Shown here piece after piece: positions 1 to 8,399 of a DNA stretch of 18,727 nt. Made by a program: the position numbers and the translations under genes. The stretch comes from an uncultured Planctomycetaceae bacterium (GTDB lineage: Bacteria; Planctomycetota; Planctomycetia; Planctomycetales; Planctomycetaceae): assembly GCA_903823545.1 (NCBI GenBank), contig CAIJTL010000056.1:1-18727 (forward strand). The letters run 5' to 3'. The notes under the pieces were generated by a model. That model ran no database searches, had not been told where the DNA came from, and was given only the letters and a program-made list of their open reading frames with translations. How positions within the stretch are numbered: position 1 is the stretch's first letter; every line of letters starts with the position of its first letter.

Positions 1-1993
1 ACAATCCCACAACCAAAAACAGGCCACAAGCGGCTGAGCAAGTTCCGGCGAACCAATCACCATAAGCGACATACAAGCTGCGACGATTGTCGATTGGAAC
101 GGTATCGATCGACGCGGCATTGAACGCCTTTCGCCAGCGGCCCGTCTTGGGATCAACGAGTGTCGTGCGAACTGGTTCGATCATGACTGGAACTCGGCGA
201 TCAGACTGATCGCGACCGATATCTTGAATGTACTGGCGCGGTTGATTCCACGTCGCGTCGCCATCGATCAACACCTCCGGCTCGCGAATGACCCCATCGC
301 CATCAATGACGGCCGAGATTCCCGTGTTGACAGCTCGCACCATCGGCATGCGACATTCGACCGCTCTGAACGAGGCAGTGATGAGATGCTGGTCGAGTTC
401 ACTGCTTCCGTGAAACCAGCCATCGTTCGTCAGGTTCAACAGGCAAGCAAGGTGAGCAACGTCTGGCCGATAGCGGTTGTGATGATCTCGGAGGTCGCAT
501 TTCCGCACGACATCACGAACTAGATGTGGCACCGTGTCTTCAAAGCAAATGATCGGAGCGACGTTCCACACACGACCAGGGAGATTGCCACAAAGGAACG
601 AGACCGGGCCTCGACCTGCACTGATGCCAAAGTCTTCGGGCATCGGAGTGAAGCCCGCCAACCAAGGAAACGTCTCCTTCAATGGGATGTACTCGCCGAA
701 GATCACTCGGTGCATCTTGTCGTAGCTGCTAATCACTCCTCGATCGGGAGTAATCAAGGCAGCGGAATTGAAATGCTTCAGCCCTGAAGGATCAGCCTGA
801 AAGCGATCGAGACCGATGACCATGCTCGCACCGCTGCGCTGACTCATTTCTGTCAGCGAATTGCGAACGTAAGGATCACGCCAACTTTCAACAGGGACGT
901 TCGGAGCTACTCGGCGAAGATCATCTTCGCTGAGGTCCGGATCGGCATCGACGAGTGGCCAACGAAACATCGTCTCCGGCCAGAGGATGATGTCCGGCTT
1001 GTGCCTCACCGCGTAGCCAGTCAGCACATCGTGAGTCGTGAAAATCTTGCTGTGTTCCGACTCGTCATGCTTCATCGACGAGACGAAATTTCCTTGAATC
1101 ATCGCCACGCGCGGCCCAGGTTCAAACTTTGCCTGACTGCGGCGGACATAGCCGTAAACGACAGATGTCATCAGAACCAACAAGCACGTCGCAAGCGACA
1201 TAATCTGTCGACTTGAGCGGCTGCGAGTGGTTGCCGACGGCCCGTCATCAGGTTGAGGCAAGTGGCTCAGCTCTTCAGGAAGCTGCAATGGTGCGATCAA
1301 TCGCAAGCGTTGCAACAGTTGATCTGGAACGAGGCCGGCAATCGTCGCACTGCTCATTGCCACGACAAAACTCACTCCATACGCACCGAAGATGTCAGAC
1401 AACTGAATCAATTCGACCCAGCGATACTGCGTATGACCGAGCATGTACCAAGAAAAACCAGTCAGCAAATGCGCGCGAGCGTATTCTAAACCGACCCAAA
1501 CCAGCGGAACTGCAGCAGTCAGCGGAACTCCGAAACGATGCACGGCAACTCGCGAGAGTCCGACAAACAGCGGAAAGTAAATCGACAAATACGCCGCCAA
1601 AGCGAACCACGCGACGTACATCGCCACGTCACCGAGGCGCAACCACTGCAACGACGGGTACCAAAAGGCCGCGCCGCCAATCAATGTGGTCAACCACCAC
1701 AACCGAGGGGCTCGTTCCAATCGAATTAACAAACACAACGGTGCAAGTGCGACCCACGCCAGCGGCGAAAAATTGAGCGGCGTAAAACTCGCCCACAGCA
1801 ATACAGCCGAAATCACACTCAGCACGATCCCGCCGCGAGCGGGAGCTGGCAATGATCGCGCCGCGGCAATGATCTGCTTCACTGTCGGCTCGTTTGATCG
1901 AGCCGGTCGGCTGGCTGACGGTGATGTAGTCCCGTTCGACAAGATCTTCGATTCCGCCGTTACTGATTCGTGCACTCGAACGCTGGTTGCCAT
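1..1993 (-). CDS. lnt: Apolipoprotein N-acyltransferase, C-terminus cut by window edge
   Basis: Lnt transfers an acyl chain from phospholipid to the N-terminal cysteine of apolipoproteins at the inner membrane, the last step of lipoprotein maturation. I translated this frame by hand: 664 codons are open from the ATG at 1993 to the left edge. Residues about 55-215 are hydrophobic, with several membrane segments. A polar linker of about 60 residues and one more membrane segment follow, then a nitrilase-fold domain from about residue 293. The catalytic triad of the family is visible: Glu340 in LWPET, Lys426 in YDKMHR (followed by FGEYIP) and Cys483 in IICFED. The NDGWF motif and the C-terminal YGDWF are also present. 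The start is fixed by AGGAGG at 2000-2005, six bases before the ATG; an in-frame ATG at 1999 directly abuts that site and is less likely. The protein is longer than E. coli Lnt (about 512 residues), partly through the linker. Confidence 0.95.
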   Translation of the reverse strand, partial: MATSVRVHESVTAESKILSNGTTSPSASRPARSNEPTVKQIIAAARSLPAPARGGIVLSVISAVLLWASFTPLNFSPLAWVALAPLCLLIRLERAPRLWWLTTLIGGAAFWYPSLQWLRLGDVAMYVAWFALAAYLSIYFPLFVGLSRVAVHRFGVPLTAAVPLVWVGLEYARAHLLTGFSWYMLGHTQYRWVELIQLSDIFGAYGVSFVVAMSSATIAGLVPDQLLQRLRLIAPLQLPEELSHLPQPDDGPSATTRSRSSRQIMSLATCLLVLMTSVVYGYVRRSQAKFEPGPRVAMIQGNFVSSMKHDESEHSKIFTTHDVLTGYAVRHKPDIILWPETMFRWPLVDADPDLSEDDLRRVAPNVPVESWRDPYVRNSLTEMSQRSGASMVIGLDRFQADPSGLKHFNSAALITPDRGVISSYDKMHRVIFGEYIPLKETFPWLAGFTPMPEDFGISAGRGPVSFLCGNLPGRVWNVAPIICFEDTVPHLVRDVVRKCDLRDHHNRYRPDVAHLACLLNLTNDGWFHGSSELDQHLITASFRAVECRMPMVRAVNTGISAVIDGDGVIREPEVLIDGDATWNQPRQYIQDIGRDQSDRRVPVMIEPVRTTLVDPKTGRWRKAFNAASIDTVPIDNRRSLYVAYGDWFAGTCSAACGLFLVVGL

Positions 1994-1999
1994 CGGCAT

Positions 2000-2296
2000 C
2001 CTCCTTGAGCCGTTCCAATCCTAACAACCCCACTGAGCTTGCCTCAGTGGTCATCGAGCATCTGCACTACGACGGAGGTATTGGCCACCAAGCCGCGTAG
2101 TGCAGAGGCCCGATTCCATCGAGACAAGCTCGGTGGGGTCTGAATAACGTCGCTTGATTGAGCGACTAAATTCACGAGAGAGTGAACTCGAAAACCGAGC
2201 GTTCGGTCAACAGCGGTCATCATGCTTCAAGATGTCTCTTTACGCTTTGCCGCCAGTCTTCGATACTCGCGAACCCTTTCAGTTGCGGAGTAAAGC
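2000..2296. promoter_or_regulatory. Divergent intergenic region packed with stem-loops
   Basis: This gap separates the divergent lnt and CphA-like genes and so should hold both promoters; I cannot point to clear -35/-10 boxes. Six consecutive inverted repeats are visible. H1 is 2030-2037/2043-2050, a perfect 8-bp stem with a 5-base loop. H2 is 2061-2071/2096-2106, a perfect 11-bp stem. H3 is 2112-2123/2129-2140, a 12-bp stem with three G-U pairs and a 5-base loop. H4 is 2149-2155/2160-2166, H5 is 2171-2175/2182-2186 and H6 is 2194-2198/2203-2207. H3 pairs well only as a plus-strand RNA, because its G-U pairs become A-C mismatches on the other strand. No T-tract follows any stem, so these are not simple terminators. 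A structured leader of the CphA-like gene is an inference. Confidence 0.5.
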
Positions 2297-4432
2297 ATGG
2301 AGTTGCGTCAGATCGTTGCGTTTCATGGACCGAATCGTTGGGCCGGTGTCCCGACTTTAGAGGTACTCGTTGATTTAGGGTCGCTGGCAAATTGGCGATC
2401 GGACACAGCGCCAGTCGTTGTCGAGCGTTTGCTGAGCTGGTTGCCAGCACTCGAAGAAACTCCGGCCTCGTTGAATCTCGGACACACCGCCGAGCCAAGC
2501 GAATCGTTTCGCAAGTTGGCGGAAATAGGATTGTCGCTCGCTAGTTTGCTGGAGCGAATTGTCTGTCTCCTCGAATCGTCGGCTGGAACACCACCGCGAT
2601 TCAGTCACTCGTCGTCAATTAACTCTGACGGAACGTGCCGCTTGGCGTTTGAGTTTGAAGAAGAAGATCTTGGGCGAGCCTGTTTGGAAACGGCGAAACA
2701 ATGTTTGCTGGCTGCCTTGAACGACACGACGTTTGATGCCGCGACCGAGATTCGCAAGCTCGTCGATCTCGCCGATGACGTCCGATTGGGGCCGAGCACA
2801 CGAGCGATCTTGTCCGCCGCACAATCGCGCGGAGTTCCTTACCGTCGACTGACGACCGGAAGTCTGGTTCAACTCGGTGAGGGGGCACGCCAACATCGCA
2901 TCTGGACGGCGGAAACCGATCAGACGAGTTCGATCGGTGAAGACATCGCGCAAGACAAAGAGTTGACGAAGAAGTTGCTGCGAGCGGTCGGTGTTCCGGT
3001 GCCACAAGGCCGCGTCGCTGAGACTGCCGATGAAGCATGGGCTGCGGCGCAAGCGATCGGGTTTCCGGTTGTCATCAAGCCGCGTGACGCGAATCACGGT
3101 CGCGGAATCTCGTTTGAACTGACGACTCGCGAGCAAATGGTCGAAGCGTTTGACCTTGCGCTCCGAGAAAACAAAGAAGGAACAAGCGGTGTGATCGTTG
3201 AGCAATTCGCTCGAGGACTCGCCCATCGTTTGCTCGTTGTCGGCGATCGTTTGGTGGCTGCGGCGCGCGGGCAAATGGATATCGTCACCGGCAACGGACG
3301 AAGCACGATCACCGAATTGGTCGAAGAAGAAAATCGCGATCCGCGTCGCGGCCAAAATTACACAGACCCGTTGGGAATGATTGAGCTGACCGATGTCGCG
3401 ATCCTGGAATTGAAGAGGCAAGAGCTCACGGTCGAATCGATTCCTGCTGCCGGTCAAGAAGTCTTATTGCGACTCAACGGTGACATGACCACGGACGAAA
3501 CATGTGACGTTCATCCGGCGGTCGCTGAGCGAGCAGTGCTTGCGGCACAGACGGTGGGACTCAACATCGCAGGCTTGGATGTCATCGCAGCGGACATCGG
3601 AGAACCGCTCGAATCGCAAGGTGGAGTGATCATCGAAGTCAACGCGGGCCCCGGCTTGGCGATGCACGTCGCGCCCCTTTATGGAAAGCCTCAACCGGTC
3701 GGTGACGCGATTGTCGAGCTGATGTTTCCGGGTGGTGAAGATGGCTGCATTCCAATCATTGGCATTGCAGGATCAACCGAAGCGGCCAGCATCGCGCAGC
3801 TCATCGCTGCCTTACTGCGGAAACTTGGTCGTCGTGTCGGCATGACTGTTGGATCGGAAGTCTTCGTTGATGGTCAGCGACCGTATTCGTTGCCCGTTTC
3901 CGATCGAGACCGCATTTGTTCTCTGTTGCTTCACCCGCGCGTGGAAGCGGCAATCTTTGAATGTCACACCCCCGAGGCCCTGAAAGATGGTCTCGGATGC
4001 GAACGAACTGACGTTTCGGTTTTGGCCTGCCTGAAGTCAACTGCCGTGCCATCGTCAACGGACCTGACGGTCGATGACGTCCTGCCGCTGGTTCATTCAG
4101 TTCCTCCCGGAGGCTCCGTCGTCGCACCGGCGAATGCCGCAGAGGTAGAACGCTTGGTTGCCGCGTGTCGCGGCCATGTCGTGCTTTATTCCATTGAGGG
4201 TGAGACCCCGCAATTGCGTGAACATCAAGCACGCGGCGGACGAGTGGCCTTTGGACTGCTCGACAACCTCGTGCTCGGCACCGGCCCGAATGCGTTCTTC
4301 CTGCCGCTCAAAGGCGCGAACTCAATCACCACCGTGCCGCGACAACATCTCCTCCCCGCCGTCGCCGCCGCCTGGTCTGCTGGAGTCCCCGTCGAATTGC
4401 TCCGCGACATCCTCAGCCGCACCGGCCTGTAA
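2297..4432 (+). CDS. Cyanophycin-synthetase-like ligase with degenerate Mur domain (CphA2-like)
   Basis: Cyanophycin synthetases build an Asp backbone with Arg side chains from an ATP-grasp (G) domain and a Mur-ligase (M) domain. This 711-residue protein starts with the family's GPNxW element (GPNRW, residues 10-14). Its G domain looks complete: DKELTKKLL, VVIKPRDANHGRGI, ENRDPRRG and, near residue 448, EVNAGPGLAMH. The M domain is degraded. Where CphA1 has the P-loop GTNGKTT, residues 492-498 read GSTEAAS, losing the phosphate-binding Lys, and the later NADD motif reads ANAAE. CphA1 is usually about 870-900 residues, so the C-terminal Mur lobe is also shortened. This resembles CphA2, which as I recall polymerises beta-Asp-Arg dipeptides using the ATP-grasp site alone; the substrate here is an inference. 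GGAG at 2287-2290, six bases upstream, supports this ATG. No cyanophycinase gene lies next to it. Confidence 0.85.
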   Translation: MELRQIVAFHGPNRWAGVPTLEVLVDLGSLANWRSDTAPVVVERLLSWLPALEETPASLNLGHTAEPSESFRKLAEIGLSLASLLERIVCLLESSAGTPPRFSHSSSINSDGTCRLAFEFEEEDLGRACLETAKQCLLAALNDTTFDAATEIRKLVDLADDVRLGPSTRAILSAAQSRGVPYRRLTTGSLVQLGEGARQHRIWTAETDQTSSIGEDIAQDKELTKKLLRAVGVPVPQGRVAETADEAWAAAQAIGFPVVIKPRDANHGRGISFELTTREQMVEAFDLALRENKEGTSGVIVEQFARGLAHRLLVVGDRLVAAARGQMDIVTGNGRSTITELVEEENRDPRRGQNYTDPLGMIELTDVAILELKRQELTVESIPAAGQEVLLRLNGDMTTDETCDVHPAVAERAVLAAQTVGLNIAGLDVIAADIGEPLESQGGVIIEVNAGPGLAMHVAPLYGKPQPVGDAIVELMFPGGEDGCIPIIGIAGSTEAASIAQLIAALLRKLGRRVGMTVGSEVFVDGQRPYSLPVSDRDRICSLLLHPRVEAAIFECHTPEALKDGLGCERTDVSVLACLKSTAVPSSTDLTVDDVLPLVHSVPPGGSVVAPANAAEVERLVAACRGHVVLYSIEGETPQLREHQARGGRVAFGLLDNLVLGTGPNAFFLPLKGANSITTVPRQHLLPAVAAAWSAGVPVELLRDILSRTGL

Positions 4433-4450
4433 CACGACCCATTTCAAAAC

Positions 4451-4614
4451 CCTGGAGTGCGGTGGCCCGACACCGCCCTTAGATCATTTGGAATGGCGAC
4501 GTCGATCAACCCCAAAGTAAGGTTCGTCAGTCAGCCTTCATAGCGGCGCTTCCTAGACTGTGAGGATCGTTATTCCAAGTCGATGGAGGGCTGCGTCGAG
4601 CCGCCGCACTCCAG
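4451..4614. repeat. MITE-like palindromic element with terminal inverted repeats
   Basis: The left end begins CCTGGAGTGCGG at 4451 and the right end is its exact complement, CCGCACTCCAGG, ending at 4614. The similarity continues inward with mismatches for about 45 bases on each side, including TTGGAAT in both arms, so the 164-bp unit is close to one large hairpin. The left arm contains its own small stem, GCGGTG/CACCGC (4459-4464/4471-4476). I see no open reading frame in it and no clear target-site duplication. It sits exactly between two convergent genes (ends at 4432 and 4630), so it could act as a two-way terminator. Similar GTGCGGCGGCTCGACGC-type repeats are, from memory, common in planctomycete genomes. 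Confidence 0.7.
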
Positions 4615-4629
4615 GTCACGAACTTTCAA

Positions 4630-5403
4630 CTAGCCGAGAACCGACACATCATCGCGATACTTTGCTTGTGGATTTGCCGAAGGTTTGGTTCGTTCGATGA
4701 CTCGAACCAAAAAGTCGTTCACCGCACCGGGACTAAACAATGACAAAGCATGGCTGCCACCTGGAACGATCACGCTCGGTCGAACTAACTCTATCGGAAA
4801 GACTCGGTCAGCGCTGCCATGAATGTGGTCCACCAACCTTGCCTGCGCGGCTGGACTCGGAGACCAACGAAGAACGGCGCAGATGGCCCATCGCACGAAC
4901 GCCGATTCGGTTTGCGACAAGCGTTTTAATCGGCGGACTGTTCCACGAGCTAAGACAAGACTACCAACGGACGCGATGACTTTCGCTAGACCTCCGAGCC
5001 AATTTGGACCGAGCATGGCCAGTGGTCGCATAAGCCGCCATCGCCAAGGAAACTCTTTTGGGGATCGAGCAGCCCCAATGAGAACGCAAGCCAATGTCTG
5101 AAGATGTGGCGACATCTCTAATGCAATGATCCCGCCAAACGAGGCCCCGCCAATGATGCACGGAACACCGGGATCGACCACTTTCGCCAATCGAGCTGCA
5201 TACGCCTGCAATGATTCGCGGGGAAATGGTTCAATCCAAACGGGAACCTTCAGATGACTGAATCGAGCCAGTTGGGACTCGAAGAGCCGCTCATCTGCGG
5301 CCATTCCCGGTAACAAAAGAATTGGAATGCTGTCGCTCAAAGTTCGCTTCACTTCATCAGAATTAAAGTCGTTGGCTGTCTCAAAGTGAGACGTTCTAAT
5401 CAC
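4630..5403 (-). CDS. Alpha/beta-fold hydrolase
   Basis: This 257-residue protein has the alpha/beta-hydrolase layout. The strand-turn LLLPGMAAD (residues 29-37) supplies the oxyanion region. GGASFGG holds the nucleophile Ser88 in a GxSxG elbow. The acid is probably the Asp of HGSADRVFP and the base the His of GGSHALSLF. No signal peptide is visible, so it is probably cytoplasmic; a hydrophobic stretch around residues 140-155 belongs to the cap region. The substrate cannot be told from sequence. The start is uncertain: the given start is GTG at 5403 with no good ribosome-binding site, and the conserved core only begins near residue 26, so a GTG or TTG start 18-22 codons further in is possible. 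It is convergent with the CphA-like gene and divergent from the next hydrolase, 61 bases away. Confidence 0.8.
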   Translation of the reverse strand: MIRTSHFETANDFNSDEVKRTLSDSIPILLLPGMAADERLFESQLARFSHLKVPVWIEPFPRESLQAYAARLAKVVDPGVPCIIGGASFGGIIALEMSPHLQTLACVLIGAARSPKEFPWRWRLMRPLAMLGPNWLGGLAKVIASVGSLVLARGTVRRLKRLSQTESAFVRWAICAVLRWSPSPAAQARLVDHIHGSADRVFPIELVRPSVIVPGGSHALSLFSPGAVNDFLVRVIERTKPSANPQAKYRDDVSVLG

Positions 5404-5464
5404 TCAAGATAAGTCATTCTCTGATTCAATCTGAACAACATCGCAAACACCGAAAGGCATGATC

Positions 5465-6559
5465 ATGCAGCGACGCTCGTTTCTTCAAGCTGGATTGGCT
5501 GTCTCTTTGGGAACGCCGTTGTTTGCCGCGTTGCGGCAGGAGCGGTTGGATGAAGCGGCGGATGTGTTGGCTCGCGCGACGGATCGAGGACAGGTGGCCG
5601 CGGCGGTGATATATGTGGCTCAGCGGGAGATGTCGTTCACTCGTGCGTTTGGAAAAGCGCGTGATGAGCACTCGATGTTTTTGCTGGGGTCGATTTCGAA
5701 GCCGATCGCGATGACCGCGCTGATGACACTCTTTGACAAAGGGGAATTCAAACTCGATGACCCATTGAAAAAGTTCATTCCGAAGTTCACTGGCGACGGA
5801 CGCGACGAAGTGACGATGCGGCATTTGTTGTCGCACGTTTCCGGGCTCCCGGATCAATTGGCGAACAACGATTCGCTACGCAGGAAACATGCTCCGCTGT
5901 CTGAATTCGTGGAGCACGCGATTCAGACGCCACTGCAATTTGCTCCCGGTTCCAAGTACCAGTATTCGAGTATGGCGATCTTGCTGGCGGCGCATGTGGC
6001 GGAACTGCTGAGCAAGAATGACATCCTGACGCTCGTTGATCGAACGGTCTTGCAACCACTGAAGATGACGCGGTCGGCACAAGGATTGGGTCGGTTCAAG
6101 TTGGAGGATTTCGTTCCCGTGCAAACGGAGTTCGCGGCGGTTGAGGCAGGTGGTGGCGACCCAACGGCGAAGGAGTGGGATTGGAACAGTCCGTATTGGC
6201 GAAAGCTCGGAGCACCGTGGGGAGGGACTCATGCGTCCGCACCAGATATCGCTCGGTTCCTCGGCGAGTTTCTGTTCCAACGAGGTGCTGTCGTCAAACC
6301 AGAAACCGCACGGCTGATGACGAGCAATCAAAACGCCGCCGGATTAACGCCGCGCGGCTTGGGACTCAACGTTGGCAAAGGAGCTGGCAGCGCGGGCTAC
6401 TCCGAAAAAACATTCGGCCACACCGGCTCCACAGGCACGATCGCCTGGGCTGATCCAGCCACAGACACTATTTGCGTCGTGCTGACATCACTTCCCGCGA
6501 GAGCAGTAACACCGCATCCACGCGACTTAGCTGCTGAGAAGATCGCAACCCAAAAATAA
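5465..6559 (+). CDS. Tat-exported SxxK serine hydrolase (beta-lactamase / class C esterase fold)
   Basis: The protein belongs to the beta-lactamase-related family (class C beta-lactamases, DD-peptidases, EstB-type esterases). Counting from the ATG at 5465 (364 residues), the SxxK motif is SISK at residues 76-79. The second motif is the Tyr of YSS near residue 167, and HTGS near residue 319 replaces the usual KTG. The N-terminus MQRRSFLQAGLAVSLG is a twin-arginine signal, so the enzyme should be exported folded. An in-frame ATG at 5459 exists, but the AAAGG at 5453-5457 is one base from it and seven bases from the 5465 ATG, so the latter is preferred. Whether it acts on peptides, esters or beta-lactams cannot be decided; nothing specifically argues for antibiotic resistance. 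It shares a 61-bp divergent promoter region with the alpha/beta hydrolase on its left. Confidence 0.85.
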   Translation: MQRRSFLQAGLAVSLGTPLFAALRQERLDEAADVLARATDRGQVAAAVIYVAQREMSFTRAFGKARDEHSMFLLGSISKPIAMTALMTLFDKGEFKLDDPLKKFIPKFTGDGRDEVTMRHLLSHVSGLPDQLANNDSLRRKHAPLSEFVEHAIQTPLQFAPGSKYQYSSMAILLAAHVAELLSKNDILTLVDRTVLQPLKMTRSAQGLGRFKLEDFVPVQTEFAAVEAGGGDPTAKEWDWNSPYWRKLGAPWGGTHASAPDIARFLGEFLFQRGAVVKPETARLMTSNQNAAGLTPRGLGLNVGKGAGSAGYSEKTFGHTGSTGTIAWADPATDTICVVLTSLPARAVTPHPRDLAAEKIATQK

Positions 6560-6579
6560 AAATATCAATCTATTTGCTA

Positions 6580-6651
6580 CATCTTTTTGTCCCCCATCTT
6601 TTTGTCAGGTTTCCTGGATCGCTGACAAAATAAATGGGGGACAAAAAGATG
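6580..6651. repeat. REP-like inverted repeat pair left of the GxxExxY gene
   Basis: Two arms of about 30 bases face each other around a 13-base loop: 6580-6608 and 6622-6651. Each arm is itself a near-repeat of CTTTTTGTC, then CCCCAT, then a second CTTTTTGTC. The arms match except for a few bases in the inner T-run. A further copy in the orientation of the right arm lies at 7468-7494, on the other side of the GxxExxY gene. The structure could also terminate transcription of the hydrolase ending at 6559. From memory, this repeat family is widespread in planctomycetes; no count is possible here. Confidence 0.8.
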
Positions 6652-6668
6652 AAAACTGGGGCCACAGA

Positions 6669-7467
6669 ATGCCTATTTCTATTGGCGCAGATTTGTGGAT
6701 ACCGAGCCAGTCTGAGTTTGGAGCCTTGGCTTTTGACGTGATGGATTGCTTCTTTGACGTTCATAACGATCTGGGCCGCTTTTTCGATGAGTGGGTCTAC
6801 AAGAAGGAAGTTGCTCGGAGATTTGGCGGAGTTCAGTTGGAGTTGCCCATTTCGGTTTCGTTTCGCAGCTACAAGAAAATGTACTTTGCAGACATGCTCA
6901 TTCGCCGTTGTTGCATCTTTGAGGCGAAAGCGGTTGAGACGCTGACTCCAAGGCATCGCTCGCAGGCTTACAACTATCTGCTGTTGGCTGAATTGCCTCA
7001 TGGAAAACTGGTTAACACACGCACGGAATTGGTTCAGCATGAGTTCGTGAATGCGGGACTCACACGTGCTCTACGTCAGCAGTTTTCGATTGACCATTCG
7101 CAGTTCACTCCGCTGAGCGACAGTGACCGAAGTTGGAATGATTGGCTCTGTGCGGCCATCGCGGATTGGGGAACGGGGCTGGATGTTGAGCTTTATCAAG
7201 ACGCATTGACCGAACTGCTTGGGGGAGGTGCATTGGTCATGCAAGACATTTCAAATGTTTGCTGACGGCCACAAGATCGGTGAGCAGAAAGTCCGGCTGT
7301 GCGGTCCACGTGTGGCTTTCAAAATCACCACGCTTCAGGACGAATTACAGACTTTCGAAGCACATGCTTGGCGATTCCTACAACACACAGAACTGGATGC
7401 GATTCAATGGATCAATGTCAGTCGAGAGAGGCTAATGCTTCGGACTTTGTTGCGGGGTGATGAGGAA
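6669..7467 (+). pseudogene. GxxExxY family protein, frameshifted
   Basis: The first frame (6669-7265, 198 residues) reads as a long-form GxxExxY protein. It has the LGRFFDEWVY core, and then a PD-(D/E)xK-like pattern with the Asp of ADMLIRR, FEAKAVETL and HRSQAYNYLLLAE. It stops at 7263-7265 just after GGGALVMQDIS. The continuation expected for this family, DGHKIGEQKVRLCGPRVAFK and then FEAHAWRFLQHT and IQWINVSRERL, is in the +1 frame from about 7255. Removing one T near 7259-7261 would join the two halves. The second frame has no stop until 7686, so it reads through the repeat at 7468 and into sequence antisense to the next gene; the native stop is also missing. The family's function is unknown; a nuclease-like fold has been suggested by its motif pattern. 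A sequencing error in a short T-run cannot be excluded. Confidence 0.75.
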
Positions 7468-7494
7468 CTGACAAAAAGATGGGGGACAAAAAGA
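7468..7494. repeat. REP-like repeat, third arm, right of the GxxExxY gene
   Basis: This single arm reads CTGACAAAAAGATGGGGG then ACAAAAAGA and matches the right arm of the 6580-6651 pair with about two differences. Together the copies bracket the broken GxxExxY gene, suggesting that gene and repeats arrived or spread as a unit. It lies 35 bases beyond the stop codon of the minus-strand hydrolase at 7530. Confidence 0.75.
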
Positions 7495-7529
7495 GAAGAG
7501 TCGAGATGTTTGACTTCCGCGTTTACGAG

Positions 7530-8384
7530 TCACTTCACACCGACGAAGTCCAATAGCGCTTTCGTTGACGAGTCGTTTGGGTCACCGAGGTTTTCGTTGA
7601 TCTTGGTGTGGTTGGTTTCTTTCGCTCCGAAGACCGTAACGGGAAGGCCCGCGTCTTTCAGGACAGCTCCGAGGCGTTGGGCCTGAGCCGCGTTATCGGG
7701 ATGATCGGCGACATGGAGGATTAGAAACGGTGGGATGTTCTTCCCTTTGGCGACATGCGTGACCGCTGAAAGGTCGCGATGTTTCTCTGGTGTGTTTCCA
7801 AACTTTTCGCGATGGCCGAATTTCGCCTGAGGCTGTCCGTGAACTCGGCGGCGAGTTTCCGCAGTTTCAATGATGGCGGGGACATCGTAGGTATCACCAT
7901 CGACGGGAACGCAGCCCTTGAGAACGTCGAACGGAACGCCTTCCGCCTTAAAGTACCGATCGTCAATGCAAACGAGTGCCGCGAGTTGTGCTCCCGCAGA
8001 ATGTCCCATGACGTAGATTCGTTTCGGATCGCCGCCATGTTCGGCAATGTGCTTGTGAACCCAACCGAGCGACTTCGCTACGTCGCGAATGATCGTGTCC
8101 ATATCGACACTCGGCAGCAGACGATAGTTGGTCGAGACAAACACAAAACCTTTCTCGACGAAGACCTGCGGTTTCAATTGAACGCTGGATTTATCTCCCG
8201 CTTGCCAGCCGCCTCCATGAATCCAAAAAACGACCGGCAGATTCTTGGCCTCCTTCGGCGAATAAACATCGAGCACTTGCCGCTCGTGTGCCGGGTCGGC
8301 GTAAGGGATGTTGCGTTTGATTTCTTGAGCGTGTGCGGTAGACAGAAGTGCGAACGTCAGGAAGAGGCAGACTAGGTATTTCAT
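7530..8384 (-). CDS. Exported alpha/beta hydrolase, HSL/BD-FAE-like esterase
   Basis: The 284-residue protein is a carboxylesterase-type alpha/beta hydrolase. HGGGW at residues 56-60 is the oxyanion-hole motif typical of hormone-sensitive-lipase-like and BD-FAE-like esterases. GHSAGA places the nucleophile at Ser129. The acid is probably the Asp of LHVADHPDN and the base the His of [10 protein letters not shown]. The N-terminus [19 protein letters not shown] is a Sec signal peptide with likely cleavage before QE at residue 20, so it acts outside the cytoplasm. The frame is open 14 codons further upstream, but the ATG at 8384 is chosen because it starts the signal peptide and has AGGA at 8393-8396, eight bases upstream. 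Likely substrates are short esters or acetylated sugars; this is not resolved by sequence. Confidence 0.88.
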   Translation of the reverse strand: MKYLVCLFLTFALLSTAHAQEIKRNIPYADPAHERQVLDVYSPKEAKNLPVVFWIHGGGWQAGDKSSVQLKPQVFVEKGFVFVSTNYRLLPSVDMDTIIRDVAKSLGWVHKHIAEHGGDPKRIYVMGHSAGAQLAALVCIDDRYFKAEGVPFDVLKGCVPVDGDTYDVPAIIETAETRRRVHGQPQAKFGHREKFGNTPEKHRDLSAVTHVAKGKNIPPFLILHVADHPDNAAQAQRLGAVLKDAGLPVTVFGAKETNHTKINENLGDPNDSSTKALLDFVGVK

Positions 8385-8399
8385 AGATCGAGTCCTTTT

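Noticed and set aside
1213..1776. A 187-codon plus-strand reading frame at the left end
   Set aside because: It is antisense to the membrane region of lnt, where the minus-strand frame has motifs and a strong ribosome-binding site.
2030..2166. The strong hairpins read as a terminator or as a tRNA
   Set aside because: No T-tract follows any stem and the flanking genes diverge. No T-loop or anticodon arm pattern of a tRNA is present.
2615..3457. A 280-codon minus-strand reading frame inside the synthetase gene
   Set aside because: It is entirely antisense to a frame with clear ATP-grasp motifs, and its translation has no recognisable domain and a composition typical of shadow frames.
2297..4432. 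Annotation as a fully functional two-site CphA1
   Set aside because: The Mur P-loop lysine and other Mur motifs are absent and the protein is about 150-200 residues shorter than CphA1.
5465..6559. A beta-lactamase resistance gene
   Set aside because: The SxxK family includes many esterases and peptidases. The third motif is HTGS and nothing in the context points to resistance.
6580..7494. A possible short CRISPR-like array of about 30-base repeats
   Set aside because: Only three copies exist, two face each other, and the third is some 800 bases away beyond a gene. There are no regular spacers.
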